The notes under the pieces were generated by a model. It was not told the DNA's origin, ran no database searches, and saw only the letters and a program-made list of their open reading frames with translations. This document shows, piece by piece, positions 1 to 8,694 of a stretch of 64,000 nucleotides of DNA. Origin of the DNA: Streptomyces sp. YIM 121038 (GTDB taxonomy: Bacteria > Actinomycetota > Actinomycetes > Streptomycetales > Streptomycetaceae); assembly GCF_006088715.1 (NCBI RefSeq), contig NZ_CP030771.1, positions 8,926,001-8,990,000 on the forward strand, given 5' to 3'. Numbering within the stretch: the first letter of the stretch is position 1; every line of letters begins with the position of its first letter. Both the position numbers and the translations under genes were made by a program.

Positions 1-2888
1 CGGACGGCGAGCACATCGCGTTCTGCGCCTACCGCGACGGCGGCTTCCACCTCTGGACCCTGCGGGCCGACGGCACCGACCTGCGCCGCCGCACCGACGG
101 CCCGTGGGACGACCGGGGCCCGGCCTGGTCGCCCGACGGCACCAGGATCGCCTTCGCCTCCGAGCGGGGCGGCGACCCGGTGGCGGGCAGCGCGTACCGC
201 ATCCACGTCCTCGACCTGCGCACCGGGGAGCTGACCCGGGTCACCGGCGTGCCGGGCCAGGACGGCCCCCTCCAGGACGGCCGCTGGGAGGACTTCGACC
301 CCGCGTGGACCCCGGACGGCGCCCGCATCCTCTTCGTCCGGGCCAAGGCCGTCACCGGCCCCACGGGCGTCACGCTCGAAGCGCGCACGATCGCGGCCGT
401 ACCCGCCCGGGGCACGGGCCCCGTGGCCGTCGAGCACACCGAGACCGCCAGCGCCCAGGTGATGACCCCGGCGCCGGACCCGGACGGCCGCCGCCTCGCC
501 CATCTGCGGACCACGGCGGCCCCGAACGGCTCCTGCGTGCTCGTCGTCGACGGCAAGCCCGTCGACGTCAGCGGCGACATCGCGCCCGTGCCGCCGCGCT
601 GGACGAAGGACGGCGAACTGCTCCTGACCGTGGACGGCCGCTTCACCCTCGTGCGCCCCGAGACCCCGGGCACCCCGCGGCCCCTCCCCTTCGAGGGCGT
701 CCTGCCCGTGGACCGGCCCCGCTACCGGGTCAAGGAGTACGACCTGGGCGAGGACCGGGCGCGCCCGGTGCGGGGCATCCATCTGCCCGCGCTCTCCCCG
801 GACGGCCGGCACATCGCGTTCGCGGCCCTGAACTCGCTGTGGCTCGCGGGCACGTCGGGCGGCAAGGCGCCGCGCCGACTGCGCCGGGCGAAGCCCACCG
901 GCTATCTGCTCGGCCCGTCGTGGGCGCGCGACGGCCGCTCCCTGGTGTACGCCGACGACCGTGACGGACTGCTCGGCGTCTACCGCCACGACCTGGACAG
1001 CGGCGCCGAGACCACGCTCGCCACCGGCGGCCGGGTGCACCCGGCGCTCTCGCCCGACGGCAAGCGGCTGGCCTGCCTCGACATGACCGGGCGGCTCGTC
1101 GTGCGCGACCTCGGCGCGGGGACCGAGCGGATCCTCGCGGAGCCCCTGGGCGGCGGCGGGCTGCCCGGCCGCCCCAGCTGGTCGCCGGACGGCCGTCACC
1201 TCGCGTTCTGCGACCGCAACCGGCTCAACCTGCGCTTCCGCGAGGGCTACAACCTCATCCGCGTCGTCGACACCACCACCGGCACCGACCGCCTCCACCC
1301 CGTCGCGCCGCACACCTCCATCGCCGACCGCTACGACTCCGGGCCCGTCTGGTCACCGGACGGCCGCTGGCTCGCCGTGATCGTCGAGTCCGCCCTGTGT
1401 CTGCTGCCCGTCGCGGCCGACGGCACCCCGCGCGGCAGGCTCCGCACCCTCACCACCGAGCCCGCCGACCACCCCACCTGGTCCGGTGACTCCGCGACCC
1501 TGCTCTATCTGTCGGGCACCCGTCTGCGCCTGATCGGCGTCGACGGCGGGCGCGCCCGCACCGTCCGCGTGCCCCTCGACCAGCGCCGCCCCACCCCGCC
1601 CGACACCGTGGTGCACGCCGGGCGGCTGTGGGACGGCACCGGCGCCGCCGTGCGCGAGGACGTCGACATCGTCGTACGCCGGGGCCGCGTCGCCGAGGTC
1701 GCGCCGCACCGCGGCGCACGGCCGGCCCGGCGCAGGATCGACGCCTCCGACCGCACGGTGCTCCCCGGCCTGTGGGACACGCACACCCACCCCTGGCAGA
1801 GCACCTACGGCGGCCGCCAGACGGTGGGCCAGCTCACGTACGGCATCACCACCGCGGTGTCCCTCGGCGGCTTCGCCCACGAGCAGGCCCGCATCCGCGA
1901 GGCGGTGGCCACCGGCCAGCTCGCCGGTCCGCGCCTGCTGACCACGGGTGAGCTCCTCGACGGCGGCCGCGTCGCCTACAGCATGGGCCGCGCCCACCGC
2001 ACCCGGGCCGGGCTCAGACGCTCCCTGGAGCGGGCCGAGCACCTCGACTGGGACTTCGTCAAGACATACGTACGGGCGCCGACCTGGGTCATGGAGGAGG
2101 CGGCGCGCTTCGCCCACGAGCGGCTCGGCGTGCGCAGCGGCAGCCACTTCCTGTCCCCGGGCATCCAGACGGGCCAGGATCTGACGACCCATCTCCAGGC
2201 CACCCAGCGGGCCGAGTTCGGGCACGCCATCACCGCGTCGGGCCGGGCCTACGACGACGTCACGGAGATCTACACCGCGCGCGGCGCCCGCTTCGCGCTC
2301 ATCGCGACGCCGTTCACGTCCGTGCCGCTGATCGGCGCCGATCCCGCGCTGGCCGACGACCCCCGGGTCACGGCCGTCATGCCACCGTGGGACGTCGAGT
2401 CCGTCCGCAAGTCGGCCGCGGCGCCGCCGACGGCCGCCCAGCTCGCCACGCTGCGCACGGAGACCGACGTCTACCGGCGGATCCTCGCCGCGGGCGGCCT
2501 CGTGGCCCTCGGTACGGACCAGCCCCTCGTGCCCGTCGGCCTGGCCCTGCACATGGGCCTGCGCGCGCTGCACCAGGGCGGGCTCTCCCCGGCCGAGGCG
2601 CTGCGCACCGCGACGGTCCTGCCCGCCCGCGTGTTCGGCGTGGAGAAGGACCTCGGCACCGTCGAGCGGGACCGGATCGCCGATCTGACGATCGTCGACG
2701 GCGACCCGTTCACCGACTTCGCCACGCTGGTGCGCACGGTCGGGGTGCTGCGCGGCGGCACCCCGTACGAGACCGAGGACCTGGTGGGCGCCTTCGCGTC
2801 GGCGGCCCGGCGCACCCCGCGCGACACCGACTGGCTCGCCGTGGGCCGGCTCATGCGCAGGGACGGCTGCTGCGACCCGGGGGTGTGA
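1..2888 (+). CDS. Beta-propeller/amidohydrolase fusion protein (5' end outside window)
   Basis: The frame is open from base 3, so the true start lies left of the window; 961 residues are visible. Roughly the first 490 residues are repeated TolB/PD40-type propeller blades, with recurrent 'SPDGRxxAF' and 'WSPDG' strings. The rest is an amidohydrolase-superfamily metal hydrolase. It shows the metal ligands of that fold: HTH at visible residues 594-596, a candidate carboxylated Lys in FVKTY, His in GSHFL and FGHAI, and Asp in LGTDQPL. Proteins with this architecture are usually exported and act on peptide- or imide-like substrates; the substrate here cannot be told. A strong hairpin follows the stop. 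Confidence 0.88.
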   Translation, partial: DGEHIAFCAYRDGGFHLWTLRADGTDLRRRTDGPWDDRGPAWSPDGTRIAFASERGGDPVAGSAYRIHVLDLRTGELTRVTGVPGQDGPLQDGRWEDFDPAWTPDGARILFVRAKAVTGPTGVTLEARTIAAVPARGTGPVAVEHTETASAQVMTPAPDPDGRRLAHLRTTAAPNGSCVLVVDGKPVDVSGDIAPVPPRWTKDGELLLTVDGRFTLVRPETPGTPRPLPFEGVLPVDRPRYRVKEYDLGEDRARPVRGIHLPALSPDGRHIAFAALNSLWLAGTSGGKAPRRLRRAKPTGYLLGPSWARDGRSLVYADDRDGLLGVYRHDLDSGAETTLATGGRVHPALSPDGKRLACLDMTGRLVVRDLGAGTERILAEPLGGGGLPGRPSWSPDGRHLAFCDRNRLNLRFREGYNLIRVVDTTTGTDRLHPVAPHTSIADRYDSGPVWSPDGRWLAVIVESALCLLPVAADGTPRGRLRTLTTEPADHPTWSGDSATLLYLSGTRLRLIGVDGGRARTVRVPLDQRRPTPPDTVVHAGRLWDGTGAAVREDVDIVVRRGRVAEVAPHRGARPARRRIDASDRTVLPGLWDTHTHPWQSTYGGRQTVGQLTYGITTAVSLGGFAHEQARIREAVATGQLAGPRLLTTGELLDGGRVAYSMGRAHRTRAGLRRSLERAEHLDWDFVKTYVRAPTWVMEEAARFAHERLGVRSGSHFLSPGIQTGQDLTTHLQATQRAEFGHAITASGRAYDDVTEIYTARGARFALIATPFTSVPLIGADPALADDPRVTAVMPPWDVESVRKSAAAPPTAAQLATLRTETDVYRRILAAGGLVALGTDQPLVPVGLALHMGLRALHQGGLSPAEALRTATVLPARVFGVEKDLGTVERDRIADLTIVDGDPFTDFATLVRTVGVLRGGTPYETEDLVGAFASAARRTPRDTDWLAVGRLMRRDGCCDPGV

Positions 2889-2893
2889 GGCGG

Positions 2894-2930
2894 GGCGGCG
2901 GGCCCGGTCCGTACGGCCGGGCCCGCCGCC
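2894..2930 (+). terminator. Terminator after the amidohydrolase gene
   Basis: A perfect 14-bp GC stem (2894-2907 pairing with 2917-2930) with a 9-nt loop begins five bases after the stop codon. There is no T tract, which is usual for actinomycete terminators. Confidence 0.7.
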
Positions 2931-3039
2931 ACCCCGGTCGCTGTTACAGACCTGTGTCAATTCCCCCTACAACGAACCTGGCTCGCGCGCTGTCTACCAG
3001 GGGGAATTCGCCATACGTACGAAGAAGGAGCGCGCAGCC

Positions 3040-3735
3040 GTGGGGGAGACAGTCAGACGAGGAGCCGTCGCACTGGGGATAGCCGGACTGGTGGCCCCGC
3101 TCGCGATCGCGATGGGGACCGGCACCGCACAGGCAGCGTCGTGCTCGACGCAGACCGGGCCGTACCAGAAGCAGGTCGAGAAGTTCCTCGGCCGCCCGGT
3201 CGACGGCAAGCAGTCGGCCGCCGACTGCCAGGCCGTCAAGGCCTTCCAGACCAAGCACCAGATCACCCCGAACGCGGGGTACGCGGGCGCCGTCACCTGG
3301 GGCGTGATGGACCTGATGAACAAGCAGAAGAAGGTGGGGAACAACCCGAACAAGGCGGGCAAGTGCCCGACCAACAAGGGCCGCATCGCCTGCGTCGACC
3401 TGACGCTCCAGCTCAGCTGGATCCAGGACGGCAAGCAGCTCAAGTACGGACCGGTCCCGGTGCGCACCGGCCGCAACGGCCACGAGACCCGCACCGGCCT
3501 GAAGAAGGTCTACTGGCGGGACATCGACCACGTGTCGAGCCTGTACCACGTGCCGATGCCGTACAGCCAGTTCTTCGACGGCGGCCAGGCCTTCCACTCG
3601 GTGGGCATCAGCGTCTGGGCCCCGCCGGGCTCGCACGGCTGCGTCAACATGACGAAGAAGGACGCCGTGAAGTACTGGAGCATGCTGCGCAAGGGCGACG
3701 AGGTGTTCGTCTACGGCCGCAAGCCGGGCACCTGA
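3040..3735 (+). CDS. Secreted L,D-transpeptidase with peptidoglycan-binding domain
   Basis: This enzyme forms 3-3 cross-links in peptidoglycan outside the membrane. The 231-residue protein has a signal peptide ending near residue 33 (AQAAS), a PG_binding_1-like region at about 40-95 and a YkuD domain in the C-terminal half. The catalytic motif SHGCVNM has Cys201, with His199 just before it. The GTG start is set by GAAGGAG nine bases upstream. It stands alone, with hairpins before and after it. Several paralogues are normal in streptomycetes, so no specific role is assigned. Confidence 0.92.
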   Translation: MGETVRRGAVALGIAGLVAPLAIAMGTGTAQAASCSTQTGPYQKQVEKFLGRPVDGKQSAADCQAVKAFQTKHQITPNAGYAGAVTWGVMDLMNKQKKVGNNPNKAGKCPTNKGRIACVDLTLQLSWIQDGKQLKYGPVPVRTGRNGHETRTGLKKVYWRDIDHVSSLYHVPMPYSQFFDGGQAFHSVGISVWAPPGSHGCVNMTKKDAVKYWSMLRKGDEVFVYGRKPGT

Positions 3736-3752
3736 CCGGTCCGGAAACCGCC

Positions 3753-3788
3753 GAGCGCCGCCGGGAGGGACTCCTCCCGGCGGCGCTC
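3753..3788. terminator. Bidirectional terminator
   Basis: A perfect 16-bp stem with loop GACT lies between the convergent transpeptidase and Old Yellow Enzyme genes, six bases from the latter's stop. It can serve both. Confidence 0.8.
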
Positions 3789-3794
3789 GTGTGT

Positions 3795-4880
3795 TCAGAC
3801 GGAACGCAGGTACTGGTTCGGCACGTGCACGTCGGCGCCCAGCTCCCGGGCGGCCCGGCGGGCGAACGACGGGTCGCGCAGCAGCTCCCGGCCCAGCAGG
3901 ACCGCGTCGGCCTCGCCGTTGGCGAGGACCTTCTCGGCCTGCGCGGCCTCGGTGATCAGACCGACGGCCGCTACGGGCAGCTCCGTCTCCGTCTTCACCC
4001 GGGTGGCGAAGGGGACCTGGTAGTTGGGCCCGGCGGGGATGCGCACGCCCGCGGCGTTGCCGCCGGTGGAGACGTCGAGGAGGTCCACGCCGTGCTCCTT
4101 GAGCAGCGGCGCGAGCCGGACGGTGTCGTCGGCGGTCCAGCCCGGCTCGCCCTCCGCCAGCCAGTCCGTGGCCGAGATGCGGAAGAACAGCGGCTTGTCC
4201 TCGGGCCACACCGCGCGCACGGCGTCGACGACCTCCAGGGCGAAGCGGGTGCGGCCCGCGAAGTCGCCGCCGTAGGAGTCGGTGCGCCGGTTGCTGTGCG
4301 GGGACAGGAACTCGCCGATCAGATAGCCGTGGGCGCCGTGGATCTCGGCGACGTCGAAGCCCGCGTCCAGGGCGCGCCGCGCCGCGTCCGCGAACTCGCC
4401 GACGACCCGCCGGATGCCGGCCGCCGTCAGCTCGGTGGGAACGGGGTGGCCCTCGGCGAAGGCCACCGCGCTCGGGCCCAGCGGCTGCCAGCCGCCCGCG
4501 TCCGGGGCGAGCGGCGCGCCGCCGCGCCAGGTGGCGTCCGTGGAGGCCTTGCGGCCCGCGTGCGCGAGCTGGATGCCGGGCACCGAGCCCTGGCCCCTGA
4601 CGAAGTCGGTGATCCTGCGCAGCGCCGCGACCTGGGTGTCGTTCCAGATGCCGAGGTCCCAGGGGCTGATGCGGCCCTCGGCGCTGACGGCGGTGGCCTC
4701 GGTGAGGATCAGGCCGGTGCCGCCCGTGGCCCGCGCCGCGTAGTGGGCCAGGTGCCAGTCCGTGGCGACCCCCGCGTCGGGCCCGGTGGCCTCGGCGGAG
4801 TACTGGCACATCGGCGCCATCCAGACGCGGTTGGGGATGGTCAGGTTCCGCAGGGTGTAGGGCTCGAACAGCGCGCTCAC
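3795..4880 (-). CDS. NADH:flavin oxidoreductase, YqjM-like Old Yellow Enzyme
   Basis: A FMN-dependent ene-reductase that reduces activated C=C bonds with NAD(P)H in the cytosol. The 361-residue TIM-barrel sequence shows the class II (YqjM/XenA) signature: the N-terminus contains MAPMCQYSA with Cys25 at the place of the flavin-tuning cysteine, HGAHGYL carries the substrate-binding His, and the C-terminal GR(E)LLRDP region binds phosphate. The GTG start is chosen because AAGGGAG lies about 7 bases upstream; the frame is open further upstream but the family N-terminus begins here. It is divergent from an ArsR regulator with shared inverted repeats between them, so control by that repressor is likely (inference). 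Confidence 0.92.
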   Translation of the reverse strand: MSALFEPYTLRNLTIPNRVWMAPMCQYSAEATGPDAGVATDWHLAHYAARATGGTGLILTEATAVSAEGRISPWDLGIWNDTQVAALRRITDFVRGQGSVPGIQLAHAGRKASTDATWRGGAPLAPDAGGWQPLGPSAVAFAEGHPVPTELTAAGIRRVVGEFADAARRALDAGFDVAEIHGAHGYLIGEFLSPHSNRRTDSYGGDFAGRTRFALEVVDAVRAVWPEDKPLFFRISATDWLAEGEPGWTADDTVRLAPLLKEHGVDLLDVSTGGNAAGVRIPAGPNYQVPFATRVKTETELPVAAVGLITEAAQAEKVLANGEADAVLLGRELLRDPSFARRAARELGADVHVPNQYLRSV

Positions 4881-4974
4881 GGCGTGCTCCCTTCGGGGGC
4901 GGCGAGTGGAACGGGGCAGGGGGCGCCACAGGCCGCTCCGGACGCCCCCTGCCGCTCGTACGATAGGCACCGTA

Positions 4975-5027
4975 GTACGGAACCTGTCAAACTACGATGC
5001 TCCTCGTACAATGGAAACGTTCCGTAC
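4975..5027. promoter_or_regulatory. Candidate operators between the Old Yellow Enzyme and ArsR genes
   Basis: The intergenic segment holds a 9/9 inverted repeat, GTACGGAAC (4975-4983) and GTTCCGTAC (5019-5027), separated by 35 bases. A nested pair CGTAGT (4971-4976)/ACTACG (4991-4996) and the near-palindrome GGAAACGTTCC (5013-5023) are also present. The position between two divergent starts fits ArsR-type control of both genes. Confidence 0.55.
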
Positions 5028-5069
5028 ACACACCGGTGCCGCGCACGCCCTCGTCCCAGTGGAGCCGCC

Positions 5070-5426
5070 ATGACGACCGCCACCCCGAGCTCGCGCGTGC
5101 TCGCGCACCCGGCGCGTGACGAGATCCGCCTCGAAGGCGTGCTGCACGCCCTCTCCGACCCGCTGCGCCTGCTGGTCGTGTGCGAACTGGCCGGGGACGA
5201 CGCCGGTCTCACCTGCTCGGACTTCGCGCTGCCGGTCACCAAGTCGACCAGCACGCACCACTTCCGCGTGCTGCGCGAGGCGGGCGTGATCCAGCAGATC
5301 TACCGCGGCACCGCCAAGCTCAACGCCCTGCGCCGCGCCGATCTGGACGCCCTGTTCCCCGGCCTGCTGGACAGCGTCCTGGCCGCGGCGGCCCGCCAGG
5401 CGGACCGACTGGCGGACGAGGTCTGA
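5070..5426 (+). CDS. ArsR-family winged-helix transcriptional regulator
   Basis: A 118-residue repressor-sized protein. It has the ArsR winged helix: 'LHALSDPLRLLVV' opens the domain and 'TKSTSTHHFRVLREAGVI' is the recognition region. No CVC metal-binding pair is present, so it probably senses something other than arsenite or cadmium. The ATG is chosen because the conserved domain begins 25 residues later and GGAG lies 6 bases upstream. Its divergent neighbour is an ene-reductase, suggesting response to reactive electrophiles such as enones or quinones (inference). Confidence 0.88.
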   Translation: MTTATPSSRVLAHPARDEIRLEGVLHALSDPLRLLVVCELAGDDAGLTCSDFALPVTKSTSTHHFRVLREAGVIQQIYRGTAKLNALRRADLDALFPGLLDSVLAAAARQADRLADEV

Positions 5427-5448
5427 CCCTCCTGGGGTCCTTCTGTGA

Positions 5449-5469
5449 CCCGTCCGGGCCCCGGACGGG
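5449..5469. terminator. Hairpin between convergent genes
   Basis: CCCGTCCGG and CCGGACGGG flank a GCC loop between the ArsR stop and the reductase stop. It is compact and GC-only. Confidence 0.55.
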
Positions 5470-5502
5470 CCGGTCGGGGGCGAAGGCGAGGCCACGGGCC
5501 GG

Positions 5503-6888
5503 TCAGGGCCGCGGCTGCGGGTGTTCGCCGCCGCGGGCCGCCGCCTCGCGAAGGCCCGCCCAGTCCGGGATCTTCACCGGCCCGGCGCGCCCGAGCAGCC
5601 GCCCCCGCTGCGCCTCGGCCCGCTCGATCGCGAGCCACCCGGGCCACTCCACGGGATCGGCGCCCGCCGCCCGCAGCGCGGCGAGCGGCTCGTCCGGCAC
5701 CGCCCGGCGCGCCAGGGCGGGCGCGTCGTCGAGCAGGGAGAGCGCCGTCTCCTTCGCGCACGGCCGGTTCGTGCCGATCACGCCCGTGGGCCCGCGCTTG
5801 ATCCAGCCCGCGACGTACTCGCCCGGCGACACCGCGCCCTCGCGCAGCACCCGGCCCGCCGTGTGCGGCACCGTGCCGCCCGCCCCGTCGAACGGCAGCC
5901 CCTCGATCGGCACCCCGCGGTAGCCCACCGACCGCAGCACGAGCTGCGCCCCGATCTCCTCGTGCGTGCCGGAGCCGGTCACGCCGCCGTGCCCGTCCGG
6001 CAGCGTCCGCTCGAACCGCACGCCGCCCACCCGGCCCGCCGCCTCGGTCAGCGCCACCGGCCGCAGGAAGAACCGCAGCCGGATCCGGCGCGCGAGCCCG
6101 CGCTCGGGCCGCTCGGCCCAGCCGCGCAGGACCTCCACGTTGCGGCGGTTCGCCGCGGGCAGGTCCGAAGGGTCGGCGTAGGCGGGGTCGAGGGCCAGCT
6201 CCTCGGGGTCCACGAGCACCTCGGTGTCCGGGAGCGAGCCCAGCTCCCGCAGCTCCTTCGTGGTGAAGCGCGCCTGCGAAGGGCCGCGCCGCCCCACCAT
6301 GTGGACCTCGCGCACCCGGCTGGCGGCGAGGACGCCGAGCGCCTCGTGCGGCATGTCGGTGGGCGCGAGCTCCGCGACGCCGCGCGCCAGCATCCGCGCC
6401 ACGTCCACCGCGACGTTCCCGACGCCGATGACGACGGCCGCGTCCACGTCCCGCACGAAGCGGTCCTGCGGCCCCGAGCCGTTCACCGCCACGTCCGGGT
6501 GGGCGCTGTACCAGGACACGAACTCCGTCGCCGAGTGGCTGCCCGGCAGGTCCTCGCCCGGCACCCCGAGCCTGCGGTCGGTGGCGGCGCCCACGCAGTA
6601 CACCACCGCGTGGTAGCAGTCGAGGAGCCGGGCCGGGGGCAGCGCGCCGGGGCCGATCTCCACGCCGCCGAGGAACCGCACGCGCTCGTGCTCCAGGATC
6701 GTGCGCAGCGTCTTCTGCAGGGACTTGATCTTCTCGTGGTCGGGCGCCACGCCGTAGCGCACCAGGCCGTACGGGCACGGGAGCCGGTCGAGCACGTCGA
6801 CCCGTACGCCAGGCACCCGGTCCTGCTGGACCAGGCTCTGCGCGGTGTAGACCCCACTCGGACCCGATCCCACGACGGCGACGTGCAC
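5503..6888 (-). CDS. FprA-type ferredoxin/adrenodoxin--NADP(+) reductase
   Basis: A FAD- and NADPH-binding reductase (461 residues) of the adrenodoxin-reductase type, which passes electrons from NADPH to ferredoxins and so supports cytochromes P450. Visible are the FAD dinucleotide motif VVGSGPSG at residues 5-12, the 'LPCPYGLVRYGVAPDH' stretch typical of the family, the NADP motif 'VIGVGNVAVDVARML' and the C-terminal 'GWIKRGPTGVIGTNR'. The GTG start gives VHVAVVGSG and has GGAAGGAG eight bases upstream; an upstream ATG would add 20 untypical residues. No P450 or ferredoxin gene is adjacent. Confidence 0.93.
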   Translation of the reverse strand: MHVAVVGSGPSGVYTAQSLVQQDRVPGVRVDVLDRLPCPYGLVRYGVAPDHEKIKSLQKTLRTILEHERVRFLGGVEIGPGALPPARLLDCYHAVVYCVGAATDRRLGVPGEDLPGSHSATEFVSWYSAHPDVAVNGSGPQDRFVRDVDAAVVIGVGNVAVDVARMLARGVAELAPTDMPHEALGVLAASRVREVHMVGRRGPSQARFTTKELRELGSLPDTEVLVDPEELALDPAYADPSDLPAANRRNVEVLRGWAERPERGLARRIRLRFFLRPVALTEAAGRVGGVRFERTLPDGHGGVTGSGTHEEIGAQLVLRSVGYRGVPIEGLPFDGAGGTVPHTAGRVLREGAVSPGEYVAGWIKRGPTGVIGTNRPCAKETALSLLDDAPALARRAVPDEPLAALRAAGADPVEWPGWLAIERAEAQRGRLLGRAGPVKIPDWAGLREAAARGGEHPQPRP

Positions 6889-7120
6889 GGCGGAGCTCCT
6901 TCCGCGAGGTGTCCCCGGGACGCCCTGATGCCTGTCCTGCTTCAGCATCGCACCGGTGTGCCCAAAGGGGGAGGGGACGAACGGGTCGCGGGACCCGTGG
7001 CGCGGGCCGCTTCAGGGGCGCCCGCCGGACGCGTCCGCGCGTGCCGCTGACAGGGTGCCCTGTCGCCCGCCGCGTGCGTGCCGCCCTGGCGGAGTGTGAC
7101 TGTAGGGCTACCGTGCGGCT

Positions 7121-7804
7121 GTGCTGGAAAGCTCATTTTTCGACGAGAGTGATCATTACCCACGGACGGCCGAAGGGCCGGGGTGGTCCGGCGCGGATCC
7201 GCTGGAGGAGTGGCCCCCGGCCCCGCAGGAGCCGCTGGACCCCGCGGCGTACGACGAGGCGCCGCGCTGGGCGGCGGACCCCTCGGCCGCCACGCTCCAG
7301 CTGTTCACGAGCGCGGACGGCCACCTGGACGTCCGCAGGCCGGGCGGCGGGCCCGCGTCCCTGCTGCACGTGCGCCTCGACCTCGACGGCGCCCACGTCG
7401 ACGTGCTCGCCGCCGTCTGCGAGGGCCGCGTCGCCATCGAGGACCTGCGGGCGGAGCCCCCGCTGCCGCTGCCCGAGCTCGTCGCCCTCGCCGACCGCAT
7501 CGAGGGCCCGCTGGCGGACGTCTGCCGGGGCGTCACCCAGCAGTACGGTCCGGCCGACACCTCCTGTCGCGGCGCCCTCGGGGGCGAGGCGGCGGCTGCC
7601 GCGCGCCCGGCCCGGCCCTCCGGGCAGCGCGGCGACACCGTCCGCCAGACCGCCGTCGAGGCGTACCGCACGGCGCGTGACGAGGGCCGTGACCCGGTGC
7701 TCGCGGTGATGTGCGCGACGGGGCACAGCCGCCGCAAGTCCCTGCGCCTCATCGCGGGGGCGCGTGACGCGGGCCATCTGTCGCCCCGGCACCGCCGCCG
7801 CTAG
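7121..7804 (+). CDS. Uncharacterised Streptomyces protein
   Basis: I do not recognise a function. The 227-residue protein starts with an acidic, proline-rich segment (about 1-50) and has a central region with alternating hydrophobic residues. The C-terminal helix-rich stretch 'AYRTARDEGRDPVLAVMCATGHSRRKSLRLI' is strongly basic at the end and could bind nucleic acid. No signal peptide or membrane segment is seen. The GTG has no good ribosome site, but TACCGT (7109-7114) lies six bases upstream, so the message may be leaderless. Confidence 0.7.
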   Translation: MLESSFFDESDHYPRTAEGPGWSGADPLEEWPPAPQEPLDPAAYDEAPRWAADPSAATLQLFTSADGHLDVRRPGGGPASLLHVRLDLDGAHVDVLAAVCEGRVAIEDLRAEPPLPLPELVALADRIEGPLADVCRGVTQQYGPADTSCRGALGGEAAAAARPARPSGQRGDTVRQTAVEAYRTARDEGRDPVLAVMCATGHSRRKSLRLIAGARDAGHLSPRHRRR

Positions 7805-7823
7805 CCGCGGTGGCCGGGGGGGC

Positions 7824-8519
7824 TCAGCTCATCCCGCGCATCCGGTTGATCTCGGCCGTCTGCTGCGCCACGACGTCGTTGGCCATCTCCTCGACCAGGA
7901 GGTTGTTGCCCTCCGAGAGCGCGTCCGTGGCCATGGTGACGGCCCCCGAGTGATGCGTGATCATCAGCTTCAGGAACAGCTCGTCGAAGGCCTCGCCCCT
8001 GGCCGCCCGCAACTGCTCGAGCTGTGCGGGCGTGGCCATCCCCGGCATCCCCGCGTGGTCGTGGTGCGCGCCGTGCCCGCGCTTCCGAGCCTTCTTGCCC
8101 TGGCTCTTCAGCCACCGCTCCATGGCGCCGATCTCCGGCTTCTGGGCGGCCGTGATGCGGTCGGCGAGCCGCTTCACCCGCGTCGACTTCGCCCGCTTCG
8201 GCACGAGCCGGGTCATCTCCAGGGCCTGGGCGTGGTGCGGGATCATCTTCTCGACGTAGTCGAAGTCCGCCGAGTTCGGGCTGTCGTCGTCGGTTCTCTG
8301 CTTCGCGGCCTCCTCGGCCGAGAGCGTCGCCGCCTTCTCCCCGGGCTTGCCCGGAGCGATCACCGAAGGGCCGGTCGAGGAGCCGGACTTGGCCTTCGCG
8401 TCCGCGTCCGACGCGGAGTCGCAGGCGCCGAGCGCGAGGGCGGCGGCCGCGACGAGCGCGGTCACGGCGGAGGCGCGGACAACGGACGTACGGGCGGCGG
8501 GCGTACGGCGGTGGGGCAC
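7824..8519 (-). CDS. DUF305-family lipoprotein
   Basis: A 231-residue exported lipoprotein. The signal peptide ends in the lipobox LGAC (LALGACDS), followed by a low-complexity linker and a DUF305 domain. That domain has the paired His motifs 'MIPHHAQALEM' and 'MITHHSGAV' plus a His-rich 'GHGAHHDHAGMPGM' loop, all plausible copper ligands. DUF305 proteins are often linked to copper handling; that link is inferred. The GTG start follows AGGAGG six bases upstream. Confidence 0.9.
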   Translation of the reverse strand: MPHRRTPAARTSVVRASAVTALVAAAALALGACDSASDADAKAKSGSSTGPSVIAPGKPGEKAATLSAEEAAKQRTDDDSPNSADFDYVEKMIPHHAQALEMTRLVPKRAKSTRVKRLADRITAAQKPEIGAMERWLKSQGKKARKRGHGAHHDHAGMPGMATPAQLEQLRAARGEAFDELFLKLMITHHSGAVTMATDALSEGNNLLVEEMANDVVAQQTAEINRMRGMS

Positions 8520-8694
8520 GGCAACCTCCTGGGACGCGCGGGGTAGTTGGGTCCGTCCTAGCACGCCGATGAGCGTCAGTGATCGGATGCGTTCATTACG
8601 GCCGTGTTTCCATCTGTTGATTTGTACATGAGGAGCACGATACTGCGGGTGTCCGTGCACCGTTCGCCTTCGAACGGCCACAAGGGAGGAAGCA

